This document shows positions 46,896 through 58,663 of a DNA stretch of 64,000 nt, piece after piece. Every line of letters begins with the position of its first letter. Position 1 is the first letter of the stretch. A program made the translations under genes and the position numbers. Below the pieces are notes generated by a model that made no database searches, had not been told where the DNA came from, and saw only the letters and a list, made by a program, of their open reading frames with translations. The stretch comes from Adineta steineri (taxonomy: Eukaryota; Rotifera; Eurotatoria; Adinetida; Adinetidae): contig CAJNOI010000005.1 of the NCBI GenBank assembly GCA_905250115.1, positions 620,001 to 684,000 of the forward strand. The letters are read 5' to 3'.

Positions 46896-49888
46896 TTCCT
46901 TCCTTTTCTTCTTTTCCAATCGAAGTATAGTATATACACATTTGCCAGTAATAAACATATATAACAGAGCTAAATTTCATGAAAAAAAGATCAATGCAAT
47001 ATACTAAAATCAACAGTTGCATCCGAAATAAGACCACTGTCGACAACGTATCATTCAAGAAAAATAACTTGATCACCCACTGATTTTTATGTTGGCTAAT
47101 CAAGAAAATGTAAGAGAAAAAGGTTCGTTTGTTTGTGCTCACTCGGCACGAGATCAAAGGACGTACGAGCGCAATTCATGCTGACATTCACATCGTTCGA
47201 TTGAGCAGGAGAATGTATTGATTAGCATTATCTTTCTTTTTTTTCTTCTTCTTTTACTACTCCTTCTTTATTCGATCAATTGCAATTAAAGACAAATAAC
47301 GAAAAAAAAAAAACGTTTTTTTTTTGTCTTATTTGATCTAAAGACAAGGTGACAATTACGATTCGTATTCTCTTAATCCGATACAAATTGTAAAAAAATA
47401 CAAGAAGAAGGTCTTGTTCTTTTTCTTCGTATGACAAAATAAAACAAAAAAAAAAAGAACTAAAATATCATATATATTTTTCATACCTGATATGATGGTC
47501 GGGAATAGTAGAACATTTATGTATTATTTTGAAAGAAAATAAGTGATTATTCCATCACAGTTAGTCAAAAAAAGAAAGAAAGAAGAAATGAAATTGACTT
47601 ATAATTGTTGTGTCAAATAAACTCGTAGTATATACGTGTAGCACTGCTTGATAGCACAGGAAAGAGGGAAAAAGTGATATGCATCGAAAGAGAGAGAAAA
47701 AAAGGAAGAGAAGGAGAGTCGATCGATGCGGGAGACCTTTCACTGGAACAGCGAGATATCCTTATCTTGCGATGTGTTAACTAGAGGCGGGCATACGAAC
47801 AGGAAAGAGAGAAACAAGACACATAAAAAAAATCATCATCATCTTTCCCTCTCTCTCTCTCTCCTTTTTCTTTCTCTTTTTTTTGTTTGCTGCAATCTTC
47901 TAGCGGAAGACAGAGAAGGTGAAATAAATGTAAAGACAAAGGCTCGTATCTCGAGCAGGCATCATGCGCCCGGGCGAATGAGTTACCCCCCTGTCTGAAG
48001 ATAAACAACTGTATACAAAGCAATATATTTAGAAGAACGAAGATCTTTGCTTGTAGTGATAGTTCTTTGTCAAGATCACAATAAACGAAGAAGAAAAAAA
48101 AAAGAAAACCTATTCCTCAAGCTACATTTCTCATTAGAGTTCTTTCTTTTATTATATATATGTTTATGTCGTCGAACAATTATTACACAAGCTTCGTTCT
48201 TTTGTATATATACGCAAAGTCGATTAGCGCTTCTTTTCTTTCTTTTTTTTTACTCATTTATCATTGTCGGAAACAAGCAGTAGTAACAATCGAATATCTA
48301 TTATCATATCTCACGACATCTTCAAGCATAAGAGACAGAGAGAGAGACACAACATGACTACGAACGTTTATTACATTGTTTGTCCCTTTTACATTTACCG
48401 CTAAGCGTATATGATGTTTACAAAGAGGAAAGCTCGTAGCGCAGCTGGAAAGCTCGTTCGTGTGCCATCGAATGTAGATAAACACGACTATTAATTTTAT
48501 CACACACACGACCCCGGTCAAACAATACACATACAATCGAGCCTATTGTATATAGTAGATAGACGAAGCGAACTTCTCTCTTATTCTCTTGAAATTCATT
48601 CGTTCACAATATATTCATGTCACCCAACCAGCTGGTGCACATACACGTTCTTGAATAGAAAATACGAAGAATATGAAATAAAGGAGGAGAAGAAGAAGAA
48701 AAGGAAAAAGAAGAAATACCATATTACTAATCAACCGTGAGTTCTTATATCGATTTAAAAAATAAATGAAATATGAAGACAATTCATTGTCATTGTCTCT
48801 CTTCATTCATCTTAATTTATCATCGAGTGAATTAGTAAAGTTGTTCTCAATCTATCTCTTCTGACAGAAGAAAGATGTCGTCATGTCAGAAACATAGACA
48901 GCAAATAATTATATCAATTACTCACACGTCAACATCTGATGTGACAAGAAAAAAAAAATAAAGATATATGATTAAAAGAAATCCCGTTTTGTTTTAATCA
49001 AATATATTTCTTCCCTCTCTTTCAACTATGCATAAATTTGTTTGATTTTAACCAGATCATTTTCATGCGTAAGGCAAGTAATAAATATCTAATTCGTCAC
49101 TAATTTAATTGAACGTTTAACAATTTAAAAGAGTGGCTAAACGTTGACGCTCATTCAATTATATATATAAAGTCATAACTTACGTTTGTTGATCGACGTA
49201 CTTTCTCATCTAGTTTTTCTATAAAATAAAAATGAACTATACAAACAAATGATGAATTAATTATAAACCTGAATATGATATATCATTAGTTGTAGATCGT
49301 GAAGTCTAAAATATGAATATTATATTTCTTCAATATTTTTTTTCTTTGAATATCATACGAGATTTGATGAAATATTATTCAATGGCTCAGTTGTTATAAA
49401 TGGATGAAGAATATCTCGATTACTATGAGTTCCATCATAAATCTATACAAAATAATTATCAAAAAAAATTCTGTTATATCGAAATAATACAAACTCCATC
49501 ATTATACGTAGTTGATGATGATGGACAATGATTCCAATAATCTATCAATAGAATTATTTTAATATATATAATGAAAAATACAAAAAAACTACCTTTATTT
49601 GTATTACTATATATTGTTTCAGAGGGTATACTAGAATAGGGATTAGTTGAACGTAACATCTAGATTAAAAAGAGAATTATAAAACGATATAGATCGGAAA
49701 TAAAATATATACAGGTACTGAAGGATGTCGAGAAGATGATTCAATAATACTATTTGGAAAACGAGTTCGACTTTTTACCTAAAATATGAATGAAATGTAA
49801 AAAAAAAAGAGATACCTTTTTGTATTGGAAAACTTACTGCATTGAGATCGAGTAGATCGCTAAGTTCTTGATTATTATGTAGATTCAT
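44554..49888 (-). CDS. Class I bHLH transcription factor (E-protein; daughterless/TCF4/TCF12 type)
   Basis: Start at 49888: [17 protein letters not shown], matching the E-protein activation domain AD1 (ELSDLLD). The central part is low-complexity and includes [14 protein letters not shown] (about 46240-46310), another E-protein signature. The bHLH domain lies at about 44830-45070: [65 protein letters not shown]. The protein ends IPPSYWQQ with TGA at 44554-44556. About 14 short exons. One intron, about 46672-49183, is 2.5 kb, far longer than the others, and may hold alternative promoters or enhancers. E-proteins bind E-boxes as homodimers or with tissue-specific bHLH partners. Divergent with PLK4. 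Confidence 0.92.
46863..46895. repeat. (ATT)n microsatellite in the E-protein intron
   Basis: About eleven ATT units. The flanking intron also holds CT-rich runs near 47845-47870 and purine-rich runs near 47690-47720. Confidence 0.8.
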
Positions 49889-50332
49889 TATTTTTCGACT
49901 CAAAATCTAAAGAATGAAATTTATTGATATTCTCTCTCTCTATCTAGCTCTTCCTGATCTAAGCTTGCAACAAATAACAAACAAGTCAGCAAATAGAGAC
50001 AATACCATATATATACTCGTTAGTGGAAAATGACGAACTAAAGAAAAGAAAAGAGAAGAAATAGATGGCGCTCTTGATTTTTATATTATAAACTTATTAA
50101 ATCTAAGATATTTTTAAGATTAAAAAGCAATTTTATATGAAATGATTTTTTTTATTTAATTTTGTTTGATTTTTTGGGAATAGTTACATTATTGGAAAAA
50201 CGTGGGAAACAATGTGTTACGTCATTGAACGAATGAATCTTCTAAGAAGAGATACACGATGATGATTTAATTGCATAATGAATATTCATTGTCTCTCTTT
50301 TGTTTTTTTTCTTCTAAGTTAAAACATAAATT
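49889..50332. promoter_or_regulatory. Shared upstream region of E-protein (-) and PLK4 (+)
   Basis: 444 bp between two divergent starts, no gene inside. A bidirectional promoter is likely from layout only. Confidence 0.45.
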
Positions 50333-52809
50333 ATGGCTGTAAGTACAGCTGAATGGGAGAAACATACATGTGATGCATGTAAAGATGTTGATGCTGTCAA
50401 AGTAAATATTTTTTATTTTTTAAAATAAGTTTTATTTCATTAAAAATTTAGAATTATGAGAAATTTGAATTAATTGGAACGGGTGGTTTTGCAAAAGTCT
50501 ATCGAGGTATTCGACTATGTGATCATTTTGATGTTGCTATTAAAGTTGTATGTATTATCTTGATTTAATTTAATACAAAAAGAGATTTTCTTTCAGATGA
50601 ATATACAAGAATTACAATTAAAAAATGCTCTATCACGTGTTAGTGAAGAAGTTCGAATACACTGGCAGTTACGTAATCCAGCTATCGTTGAAGTTAGTAG
50701 AAGACAAACATTCATACTTATTCTAGTCTCTTTTCTTTAGTTGCTTGAAGTATTTGAAGATAAAATAAATATTTATCTTGTACTCGAATTATGTGCAACA
50801 GATATGCAAAAATATTTAAATACTCGTAAACAATTTACTGAAGATGAAAGTAAAATTAGTTTTAAAACTATCTTGATTGATAAATAATTTTCTTTTATTG
50901 ATTTTATAGCACGACATTATATAAAACAAATAGTAGCTGGTATTGAATATTTACATTCACATCAGATTCTTCATCGTGATTTAAAATTACATAATCTTTT
51001 ATTAACAAAAGATAATAATGTCGTATGTTTTCTTAATCAATTACTACCTAATATATAAATGTTCATATATTTATTAAGAAAATAGCCGATTTTGGTTTAG
51101 CAAAACAATTAATTACACATGGACAAACAAATTCTACTATGGTTGGTACACCAAATTTTCTCGCACCTGAAATAGCAACACGTCAAACACATAGTTTCGA
51201 AGCTGATATATGGTCACTCGGTGCACTTATATATCAATGTTTAGTTGGAAAACCACCATTTGATGATCAAGATGTTCTTTCAACATTACGACGAGTTGCA
51301 AATGTTCGATATGTTTTACCTGAAGGTTTAAGTATGGAAACAAAAGATTTAATAAATCGAATCTTACAAAAAGATGTTAAAAAACGTTTGACATTAATAC
51401 AAATTCGTCATCATCCATTTCTATTAAAACGTCAAATGAATGATCGAATAAATTCATCAAGAAATAGTTCTACTGTATGTATAAAAAAAACCATCCTAAA
51501 AACATTTCTCAAATTTTATTGTGAATTAGTAGTCATTAAGAAGTGGTGATAGCGGATATTTTGATACTTCACCATTATCATCAAGTCGACAACAAACGAA
51601 TGAATCAACAATATCAAGAGGACCAACTACATTGAATTCTTTGCCACCATTAATGATAAATAAAAGTCAGATTAGAAATGCTTCATCAACATCGGTATTG
51701 AGTTGTAATAATTTAAGTCATACAAATAGTATTAGTCAACATAAATTTATTAATGAAAAGTTAATTCCATTGAATACACAACGTCTCGATCGTCGACATG
51801 TTATAACAAAAAGTGATATTGTAAGTTAGAATATAAATTTTGATTTTATAAAACTAAAATGAATATATTTAGATGGATATATTAGATGATGGTGAAGTTG
51901 TTATTCAACATCTTGTTGAAGTTAAAAGTGGTTCGAAACGAATAGTCGATGTATTTCGAGTATCATCCGATGGACAAAAGGTTGAAATTGTTTCTTTTTG
52001 AATTTTTATTATTTACTGTATTTTTAAAGATTATATATTATCGACCTGATCGAAGACAGTATAATTCATATATTGAAAGTGAAGGTCCACTTTCACTACC
52101 AGTTAGCTATGAACAATATACATTTGATACACTACCTGAACAGTTTTACAATAAATATCGTCGAGCATGGAAATTTGTAAATATAATTCGTTCACTTCGA
52201 TGTAAAATAATTATGTATACAAATGATGGGAAATGTCGTTTAATGGAAACATCAATTGAATTCGATGTAAGTTGTGTTTTTAACAAGGAGATGAAAACAT
52301 CTTGAGGGTGTGACAAAGTTAAACGAAGAGTAGAATACGGCGGTTCTAAAAATTACCTTTTTTGGAACCGCCTACTCTAGCCAAGAGACACCTGCACCCA
52401 CATCCACACCCTCAAGATATTAATCTAATAAAATTTATTTTATATTTAGTTTACTCATATAAATGGAACAAAAATATCTATTTATCGAAAAAATCTAGAA
52501 CATTTAGATTCTCCATTAGAAATAAAACTTGTTGATTTATCTGGTCGAATGACATCCATATTTAGTTATAATGATTCTATTGAACAACTTAATGTACCAC
52601 TTGATACAAAACAAATGCTACAAAAAACAATTAAAGTATATTTAATTAATTGAATATTGAAATATATGTATTCTTTTTAGTATCGAGAATGTTGTTTAAT
52701 GAAAAATCATATACTTGAAGAACATCAATCACAATTTCCTGAAGGAAAAACTTTTCCAGCTATTTTTGGTGATAAACCTCGTTCATCTTCTCATAACATA
52801 TCAAAATAA
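50333..52809 (+). CDS. PLK4: Polo-like kinase 4, apparently lacking the third polo box
   Basis: Exons start at 50333 ([20 protein letters not shown]). Kinase domain: P-loop [16 protein letters not shown] lysine, [20 protein letters not shown], and activation segment [13 protein letters not shown]. After it, [13 protein letters not shown] resembles the PLK4 phosphodegron (DSGxxT) read by SCF-betaTrCP. Next comes the cryptic polo-box pair: [34 protein letters not shown], and a last strand/helix ending [12 protein letters not shown] is at 52807-52809, only a few residues later. Known PLK4 proteins continue to a C-terminal PB3; none is visible downstream. PLK4 starts centriole duplication. The intron at 52267-52449 contains a 116-bp palindrome. 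Confidence 0.92.
52301..52416. mobile_element. 116-bp palindrome in a PLK4 intron
   Basis: Perfect 12-bp ends CTTGAGGGTGTG / CACACCCTCAAG enclose a second inverted pair (GCGGTTC / GAACCGC with GAGTAG / CTACTC outside). CCCACA-like units lie near the right end. Flanked by AT on both sides. It lies entirely inside the intron, so splicing signals are untouched. Confidence 0.75.
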
Positions 52810-53362
52810 TCATATTTTTCTATATCAATCTATTTTTTTTTGTTTAAAACAAATTCTCATGTTATTTTTCTGTTTCTCGTTGTCTGACTTATTGATTATT
52901 CTATTTTTCTTTCGTGTTAGAATTGTATATTTTGTTTTCGAATTAATAAATGAGGAAAAAATAACTTTATGATAAGATAAGAAATAATAAAAATTATTTT
53001 ATTTTTTCATTCTATTCAATTAGAAGATAATTTTCTCTAGGCTTTGATATATAAAAAGATTTTTTCAAGTTTGATTGAGTGTAGTCTTAATCAAACTAAA
53101 TATAAACTTCTATACAAATGTCATTTCAAGTATATAGCTATAAACCTAAAAAAGATGCCTTAGTGCCACTGAGTACTATTAACCCTTGTTAATAAATTTT
53201 ACATAATCATAGACTGAATGACCGTATTGTTTAGATACTTTTTAACATAGAGATTACATGTAAAAGGATATTGAATATTATGCATGATTAAAACATACAA
53301 TTTATGTATTTTTATTTAATGAATGATAAAAATAGGAAAATACGGACAACATATTTAATGTT
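52810..53362. other. Convergent 3' region of PLK4 and the peptide-precursor gene
   Basis: AT-rich; no polo-box-like coding sequence, no other gene seen. Confidence 0.5.
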
Positions 53363-53653
53363 TTATTCAGATTTTTTTAAACGAATAAGTCCGGGACGAC
53401 GATTTGCTGCTAATCGAGTATTAATTTCATGATCAGGTTCTGCAGAGTCTTTTTTATCATTTCCAGTATAGACAATTGCTGCAGCTTCAATTAATTTTTG
53501 AAGTTTTTGAATAAAATCAGGATCCGTTAGATCAGTGTTATCATTATCTGTATGTACTTCACGTTGATCTAATCGATAAGCATCCATTTCATTGATAATC
53601 ATTGAAAATAATACAATACATGAGAAGGTGATAAAAGCTTTTGAAAATATCAT
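53363..53653 (-). CDS. Short secreted peptide precursor, family unknown
   Basis: A 96-residue intronless ORF. Signal peptide MIFSKAFITFSCIVLFSMII, then an acidic spacer with Asp/Asn-rich sequence (REVHTDNDNTDLTDPDF), an amphipathic helix (IQKLQKLIEAAAIVYTG), and two kinds of dibasic site: KK in GNDKKDS, and RR and KK bounding PGLIRL close to the end (NRRPGLIRLKKSE). This layout fits a small secreted prohormone whose processed product could be a PGLIRL-type peptide. There is no Gly before the KK, so C-terminal amidation is not expected. No named family is recognised. Could also be a secreted effector or antimicrobial precursor. Confidence 0.6.
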   Translation of the reverse strand: MIFSKAFITFSCIVLFSMIINEMDAYRLDQREVHTDNDNTDLTDPDFIQKLQKLIEAAAIVYTGNDKKDSAEPDHEINTRLAANRRPGLIRLKKSE

Positions 53654-54716
53654 TTTTGATAATGTTGGTAAGAAAATGCGATATATCAGCTTTCGTAAAA
53701 AAATGAATAAGAATACTGCAAAAATGCCATAATTTATATCGTTGCTCTCTGAGAAAAATTCATTTCCTGTAAACTATATGAATCAACTTTTATTTTTGTC
53801 TTATAAAAAATATTATTAAATGAATACAACGGAAGAGAGAGAGAGAAAAAAATCATTTGGGAAATTGAAAATATTTTTTTATATCAAACTTTTATCAGTA
53901 CAACGTATAATATAAAATGATATCATTTCATACATTTGTTTAATGATGTATCTTTAATGAATATGATCTATCCATTCTAATCGTATATGTTTTAATATTT
54001 TATTTGATATGAAAATTGAATGATATAGTCATTACGTCGTAAAATGTAGGTCTTTCTTAAAAAAATTCATTAAATTAAAAGATAGTTTATAATCATTTTG
54101 AAATTTAGTGAAAACGACGGAACAATTTCAATAATTAGTTCTTGTTTTTTACGAGTTTTTTTCATTAAAAAATGAGTTCTTTTATTAGACATGACGTCAA
54201 GAGATATTTTAACGTAATCGATAGAAAGCAACGAGTTTAATAAAGCAAAAACATAATTTACATAAGAAAATTAATTTTAGTTGAGATTTAGGTTAATTAA
54301 ATTTCTTTATTTATATGAGTCTTTATACTTATTAAACCATCATTTCTTACGTCAAGTCTATATCAAAACTATTAACGTCCATATTATATTTTTTCTATAA
54401 ATACACATTAAAATGTCATTCAATCCTGCATAATTCTATAATAATTCATTACTTCTTGATTTAATATTATAACAAAGAAATCTTATTAAAAAGCTTGTCA
54501 AGACAACCCCTTATGACGCGTAAACATACAACCCACACATTCACCACGATGACAAAAAGAACGCAATCATTGAGCTTCGATTTCAAATATAATAACTTTC
54601 GATATGAAAAATTTATTATAATAATGTAAACAACTGGTTGTTAGTTGAAAATTAAGTTAATATTTCTATACAAAATAAATCTGACATTTCAAACAAAATA
54701 AAAAAAACGTTTAAAT
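53654..54716. other. Intergenic AT-rich stretch
   Basis: No gene-like frame, RNA gene or clear repeat seen over about 1.06 kb. Confidence 0.5.
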
Positions 54717-56201
54717 TCACTCTTTAGTTGAATTTAAATCATCAATGTCTAAAACGTGTTCTTGATTTGATTCCCATGGTTTGATATTTCCCATAGGCCA
54801 TCGAAGAACAAGTAAATCTTCTGATGCAGAAAATTTTTCAGCTGCATTATTATCTGGTACTGCTGTTAATACAAAATAATCAAATGAATTTGAATCAGGA
54901 AATAATTCAGTTGTTAATTGTGATGCTGCTTGACATTTTTCAGGTGTTATATTTGAATTAATACGTACGAATTCTTCTAAAGATGGATAAAGTGATGAAG
55001 GTTTTGTATCCATAGCTTCTTGAATAACATTTGAAATTTGTTCTTCTTCTTGACGTTCAACAGTAAGTGTTATTAAACCACGGATAAGTTCGCTTTCAGG
55101 TGATAAATTACTCATTAATTGTGGTATAGCTGACATTTTTTTAATTTTTGATTCTTTCATTTGTTCATAAACCTCAAGAATTTTTGATAATGCAATACCA
55201 GATACACCACCAATAAGTTTTCCGCCAACACTACCAATAATACCACCAACAGTTGCACCAAGAATTGGTACTGGAATAAGTATTGTACCAACAATTGTAC
55301 CTGCAGTTCCACCAACAACCTATTAAATATAAAAATTAAATTATTTTTTTATTAGAAAACAAAAACTTACAGTAGTTGATGCTGATGTTATTCGTCTAAC
55401 AACATATTTTTTCAAAGCAACATCACTTAAATTTCCTTTTTTATTATCATTTTTTTTCTTTTTTATATCAATATATGCAGAAATACCTTCGAAAGCTGTT
55501 AATATAACTCCTGATCCAGCAGCACTTAAAAATTGTCCAAATGTTCTTACACCAACTAAAGCAACATCTTTAACAAGTAATGCTGATGGATCAACAATTA
55601 ATAATGTTGCCGATTTTTCTTTAACTAATCGACGAAATTTATAAATCTGTTCAGAATAATGTTCACCTGCACGACACCATCGACACCAATGTTCACAATT
55701 ATTTCCTAATAATGAATAACCACGACGACCCATTTGAGAAAAAGCTCGTTCTAATGTTTCTTCATTGGTAAAACATGGTATATTATCATAATGATGTAAA
55801 AATATATCTTCACTTGTACTTTTCATATTAACTGGCCATTCACTTTCAATGATTGCTGCGATATAAATTGAACCTTTCGATAATGCACTACGTGCATGTT
55901 CTAATGTATTGAAATAATGTATGACACGAAGATAATCTTTACGTGCTTCACAAACAATACCATGATGTGCATAATAAAAATCTGTTTTATAGAAACTAAT
56001 ATGATCACCAGGTTGAAGTTTAGTTAAATCTGTTATTTTTTCTTGACGAGTTTTTTGAAAAGGTCTTTCATGATGAGTCAAAGCTTTAACGGCTTCTAAA
56101 TATTCCGAAAAAATAATTCTAAATCAATCAAAGATAGTTTAAAAAATCGAACCTGTTAATTGTTCTTTAAAATGAGGTACGAGACGATTTCTATCAAACA
56201 T
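54717..56201 (-). CDS. LRAT-domain protein with long C-terminal extension
   Basis: Three exons, 56153-56201, 55371-56095 and 54717-55319, total 1377 bp (458 residues plus stop), all in frame. The LRAT fold (NlpC/P60 superfamily) begins near residue 44 with LQPGDHISFY, then YAHHGIVCEA (His60/His61) and VIHYF (His76). The catalytic cysteine lies in LLGNNCEHWCRWCR. After it are a hydrophobic stretch and a Gly-rich segment encoded at the exon 2/3 junction (VVGGTAGTIVGTILIPVPIL, then GATVGGIIGSVGGKLIGG), which looks membrane-inserting. The 150-residue acidic C-terminus is not recognised. LRAT-type enzymes transfer acyl groups between phospholipids and other acceptors. The family and catalytic residues are seen; the substrate is unknown. 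Confidence 0.82.
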
Positions 56202-56829
56202 ATTTTAATTTCTTTCTATAAAGAAAAAAAACCTTGATTTATATTTTTCAAATCTATTCGTTTTTGAAAACATAAAAATTGACGTATTATTTACCCTTAA
56301 ACATTTACTTCATAATTTTGACATAGCATTTATGTTATTTTTTTATAGAAAAAAAGAAAAAGAAAAACACTATTCATGTGGTTGGTTATATTTACACATA
56401 CATTAGTATTTGTCCCGTTCTATACTTCGGTATGCTAACGTCATCAATATATACTGTGCACTACACTATATCGAATATGATGATTAATCATACAGCTATT
56501 TAATGGTAAAAAAATACTTGAAGTAATGTACTTTAAAATTCTGTCTGACATGAGCATTCATTATGTACTTGAATATTCAAGATCATACTCATATGCCAAT
56601 CATTACTCATTAAATTCGATCATAAAACTTGTATTTTGTGACTAAGTTACCAGTAGAGTAACAAAAAAAAATTTTTTTTATCAAATATACTCAATCTTTT
56701 ATGTATTTTTTTTTCTGTATAATAAATCTGAAAAATATGTAAAATTGACAACATTTATTTATATAAATGACAAAATAGAAACATTAAAATATATTAAGAA
56801 CTAATAAAACAAAACAATTTTTTATATTA
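56202..56829. other. Intergenic stretch between LRAT-domain gene and FAIM
   Basis: About 630 bp, AT-rich; upstream of one minus-strand gene and downstream of another. Nothing else recognised. Confidence 0.45.
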
Positions 56830-57428
56830 TTATTCATTTGCTACGGGAATTTCATTTCCGTCAACAAATAAAGCATGATTTATACCCGAACGACGATAAC
56901 CAGTTGATACAGCTTTTAATATAGCTGGATGACTACAAATATCAAATATTGTTTCTGTTCCATCATCAGTAAATTCTGCATCAGCTTCTACACGTTGACC
57001 ATTAACCCATAGATCAAGTGTATCTTTTTCTAAAACAACACGATAATCTATTCCATCAAGTGTTAATGTCCATGTTCGACTTATTTTGGAACGATTTTCA
57101 CTAAATTTTTCTAATGGTTTGCCATCTACATCAAGTGTATATTCATAAGCAAAACCGCTTACAGCATCAATATTAATTGTACATTGATGTTTACCAATTT
57201 TAAATGTTTCTTTACCAACAAGTTTAAAAAGCCAATCACGACGAAGAATTTCTTTACTATCAACACGAATCACACGTTTACCAGAGGTTGTACCACTGAA
57301 GAAAAATGGAAGAATTTAAAATAAAAAAACATGAGTTTACATTTTTTTTGTTTAATTTACTGTTCAAATTCAACTTTATGAACACCATCGGAAAGAGCCA
57401 CTTGCCAGGTTCCAACTACATCATTCAT
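56830..57428 (-). CDS. FAIM: Fas apoptotic inhibitory molecule 1
   Basis: Exon 1 (57361-57428, MNDVVGTWQVALSDGVHKV) and exon 2 (56830-57295) join in frame across a 65-bp intron, giving 177 residues, the normal FAIM size. Conserved FAIM strands are visible: SGKRVIRVDSKEILRRDWLF, KLVGKETFKIG, YEYTLDVDGKPLEKF, RTWTLTL, YRVVLEKDTLDLWVNGQRVE and the C-terminal INHALFVDGNEIP. FAIM is a soluble beta-sandwich protein reported to protect cells from death-receptor killing and protein aggregation. Start is the first ATG of exon 1. Confidence 0.93.
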
Positions 57429-57999
57429 TTTAATAGAATAGAAATGAATATATTATAAATTCACAAAAAAAATATTCTCCACTCGACAGGCATCGCTTAT
57501 CTCGTTACTTAGGCTACCAAACTTAAGAAGGAAATGTAAGATGTCGCCATTGAACATAAAGTGAAGAAATATGTTAATGAAAATTTTTCTAAGGTATCAT
57601 ATTGCAATTACTAAATTCTTTTATAACTCTATTTTATTAAAATCATATACTTTTTGTTCAATATTTTTTAAAAAGAATTGTATTGCTGTTTTTAATGATA
57701 GATATTTGTAGAAAGAAAGAGAAGCACTTTGCATCATCTCATATTTTCCTTTATTGGTTTTATATTTCAAATGGATGACGATCGTTGTCTAAGATCTGAA
57801 ATAATGTGTGATGGTAGGTGTGGTTGTTCAAAATGAATCAGAAGAATAGCCACTTCCATCCAAAAAAGAACACACTTATTTATTTAAGACTTCAGTAGTT
57901 AGTGAGTGTTGACACTCAAAAGAATTTTTTTACATATAAAATCGAGATCATAATAAAAACACTTTTAAAACCGATTGTTTTTAGAAAAAGTAACTATTC
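57429..57999. other. Intergenic stretch upstream of FAIM
   Basis: About 570 bp with no gene recognised; probably includes the FAIM promoter. Confidence 0.45.
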
Positions 58000-58663
58000 T
58001 CATCCTGTTGCTGATGCGGAAGCCATATTTATGTGACTGATTTTAATTACAATAATACTACGTTGCACATGATCACAATCAGACTCATCAATTGAGCGAG
58101 CAAGTAGATAATTATCTTCTTTTGCATGATGTTTAATTAATAATTGGCATTCATAATATCTGTTTTATAAAAAGATTTTCTTGTTTAGTTTTCGAATGAT
58201 CTACTTCTTCATCACTATTTCTTCTCTCAAAACTTTTGAAAAGTCTTTAAAAAATCATCAATGATCAAAGGCTGATATAACTTACTGTTTCCAGAAGATA
58301 ATCAATATACTTTCATTCATAATAAATGAGAAATACTTCCTATAATCTCTTCTCAAATTCAATGAAATTATTTCAAAAATTTTATACATATATGCTTGAT
58401 ATGGACAAATTATTAATGAAATAAATAGGTTTAAATAATATTTCTCTTCTTTTCTATAACAATTGATAAACACTTACTTATTATAACATACAATAAACAT
58501 AAAATCTTTGACTCAATATTACTGAAATATTTTTGTTATTTGAAGTTAAAGAATACCTCTTGATGTTAATGAAATCTTGATTAGCCTGTCTTCGATTGTT
58601 CACACCAACACTAATGTAGTTCATAAGATCTTTAGATGTGTTTATACTCATCAAATGATACAT
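58000..58663 (-). CDS. Possible two-exon small protein of 88 residues
   Basis: Exon 1 (58557-58663) reads MYHLMSINTSKDLMNYISVG and VNNRRQANQDFINIKR. Exon 2 (58000-58159) reads YYECQLLIKHHAKEDNYLLA, RSIDESDCDHVQRSIIVIK and ends with TGA. With GT donor at 58556 and AG acceptor at 58160-58161 the two exons total 267 bp, in frame. Amino-acid composition of exon 2 looks like real protein. The 397-bp intron is long for this genome, so a middle exon could be missing or the model could be a decayed gene. No family recognised. Confidence 0.4.

Noticed and set aside
44131-48806. Many short Lys- or Phe-rich open frames in and after the E-protein gene
   Set aside because: They translate A-rich or CT-rich intron/UTR sequence and overlap the supported gene model.
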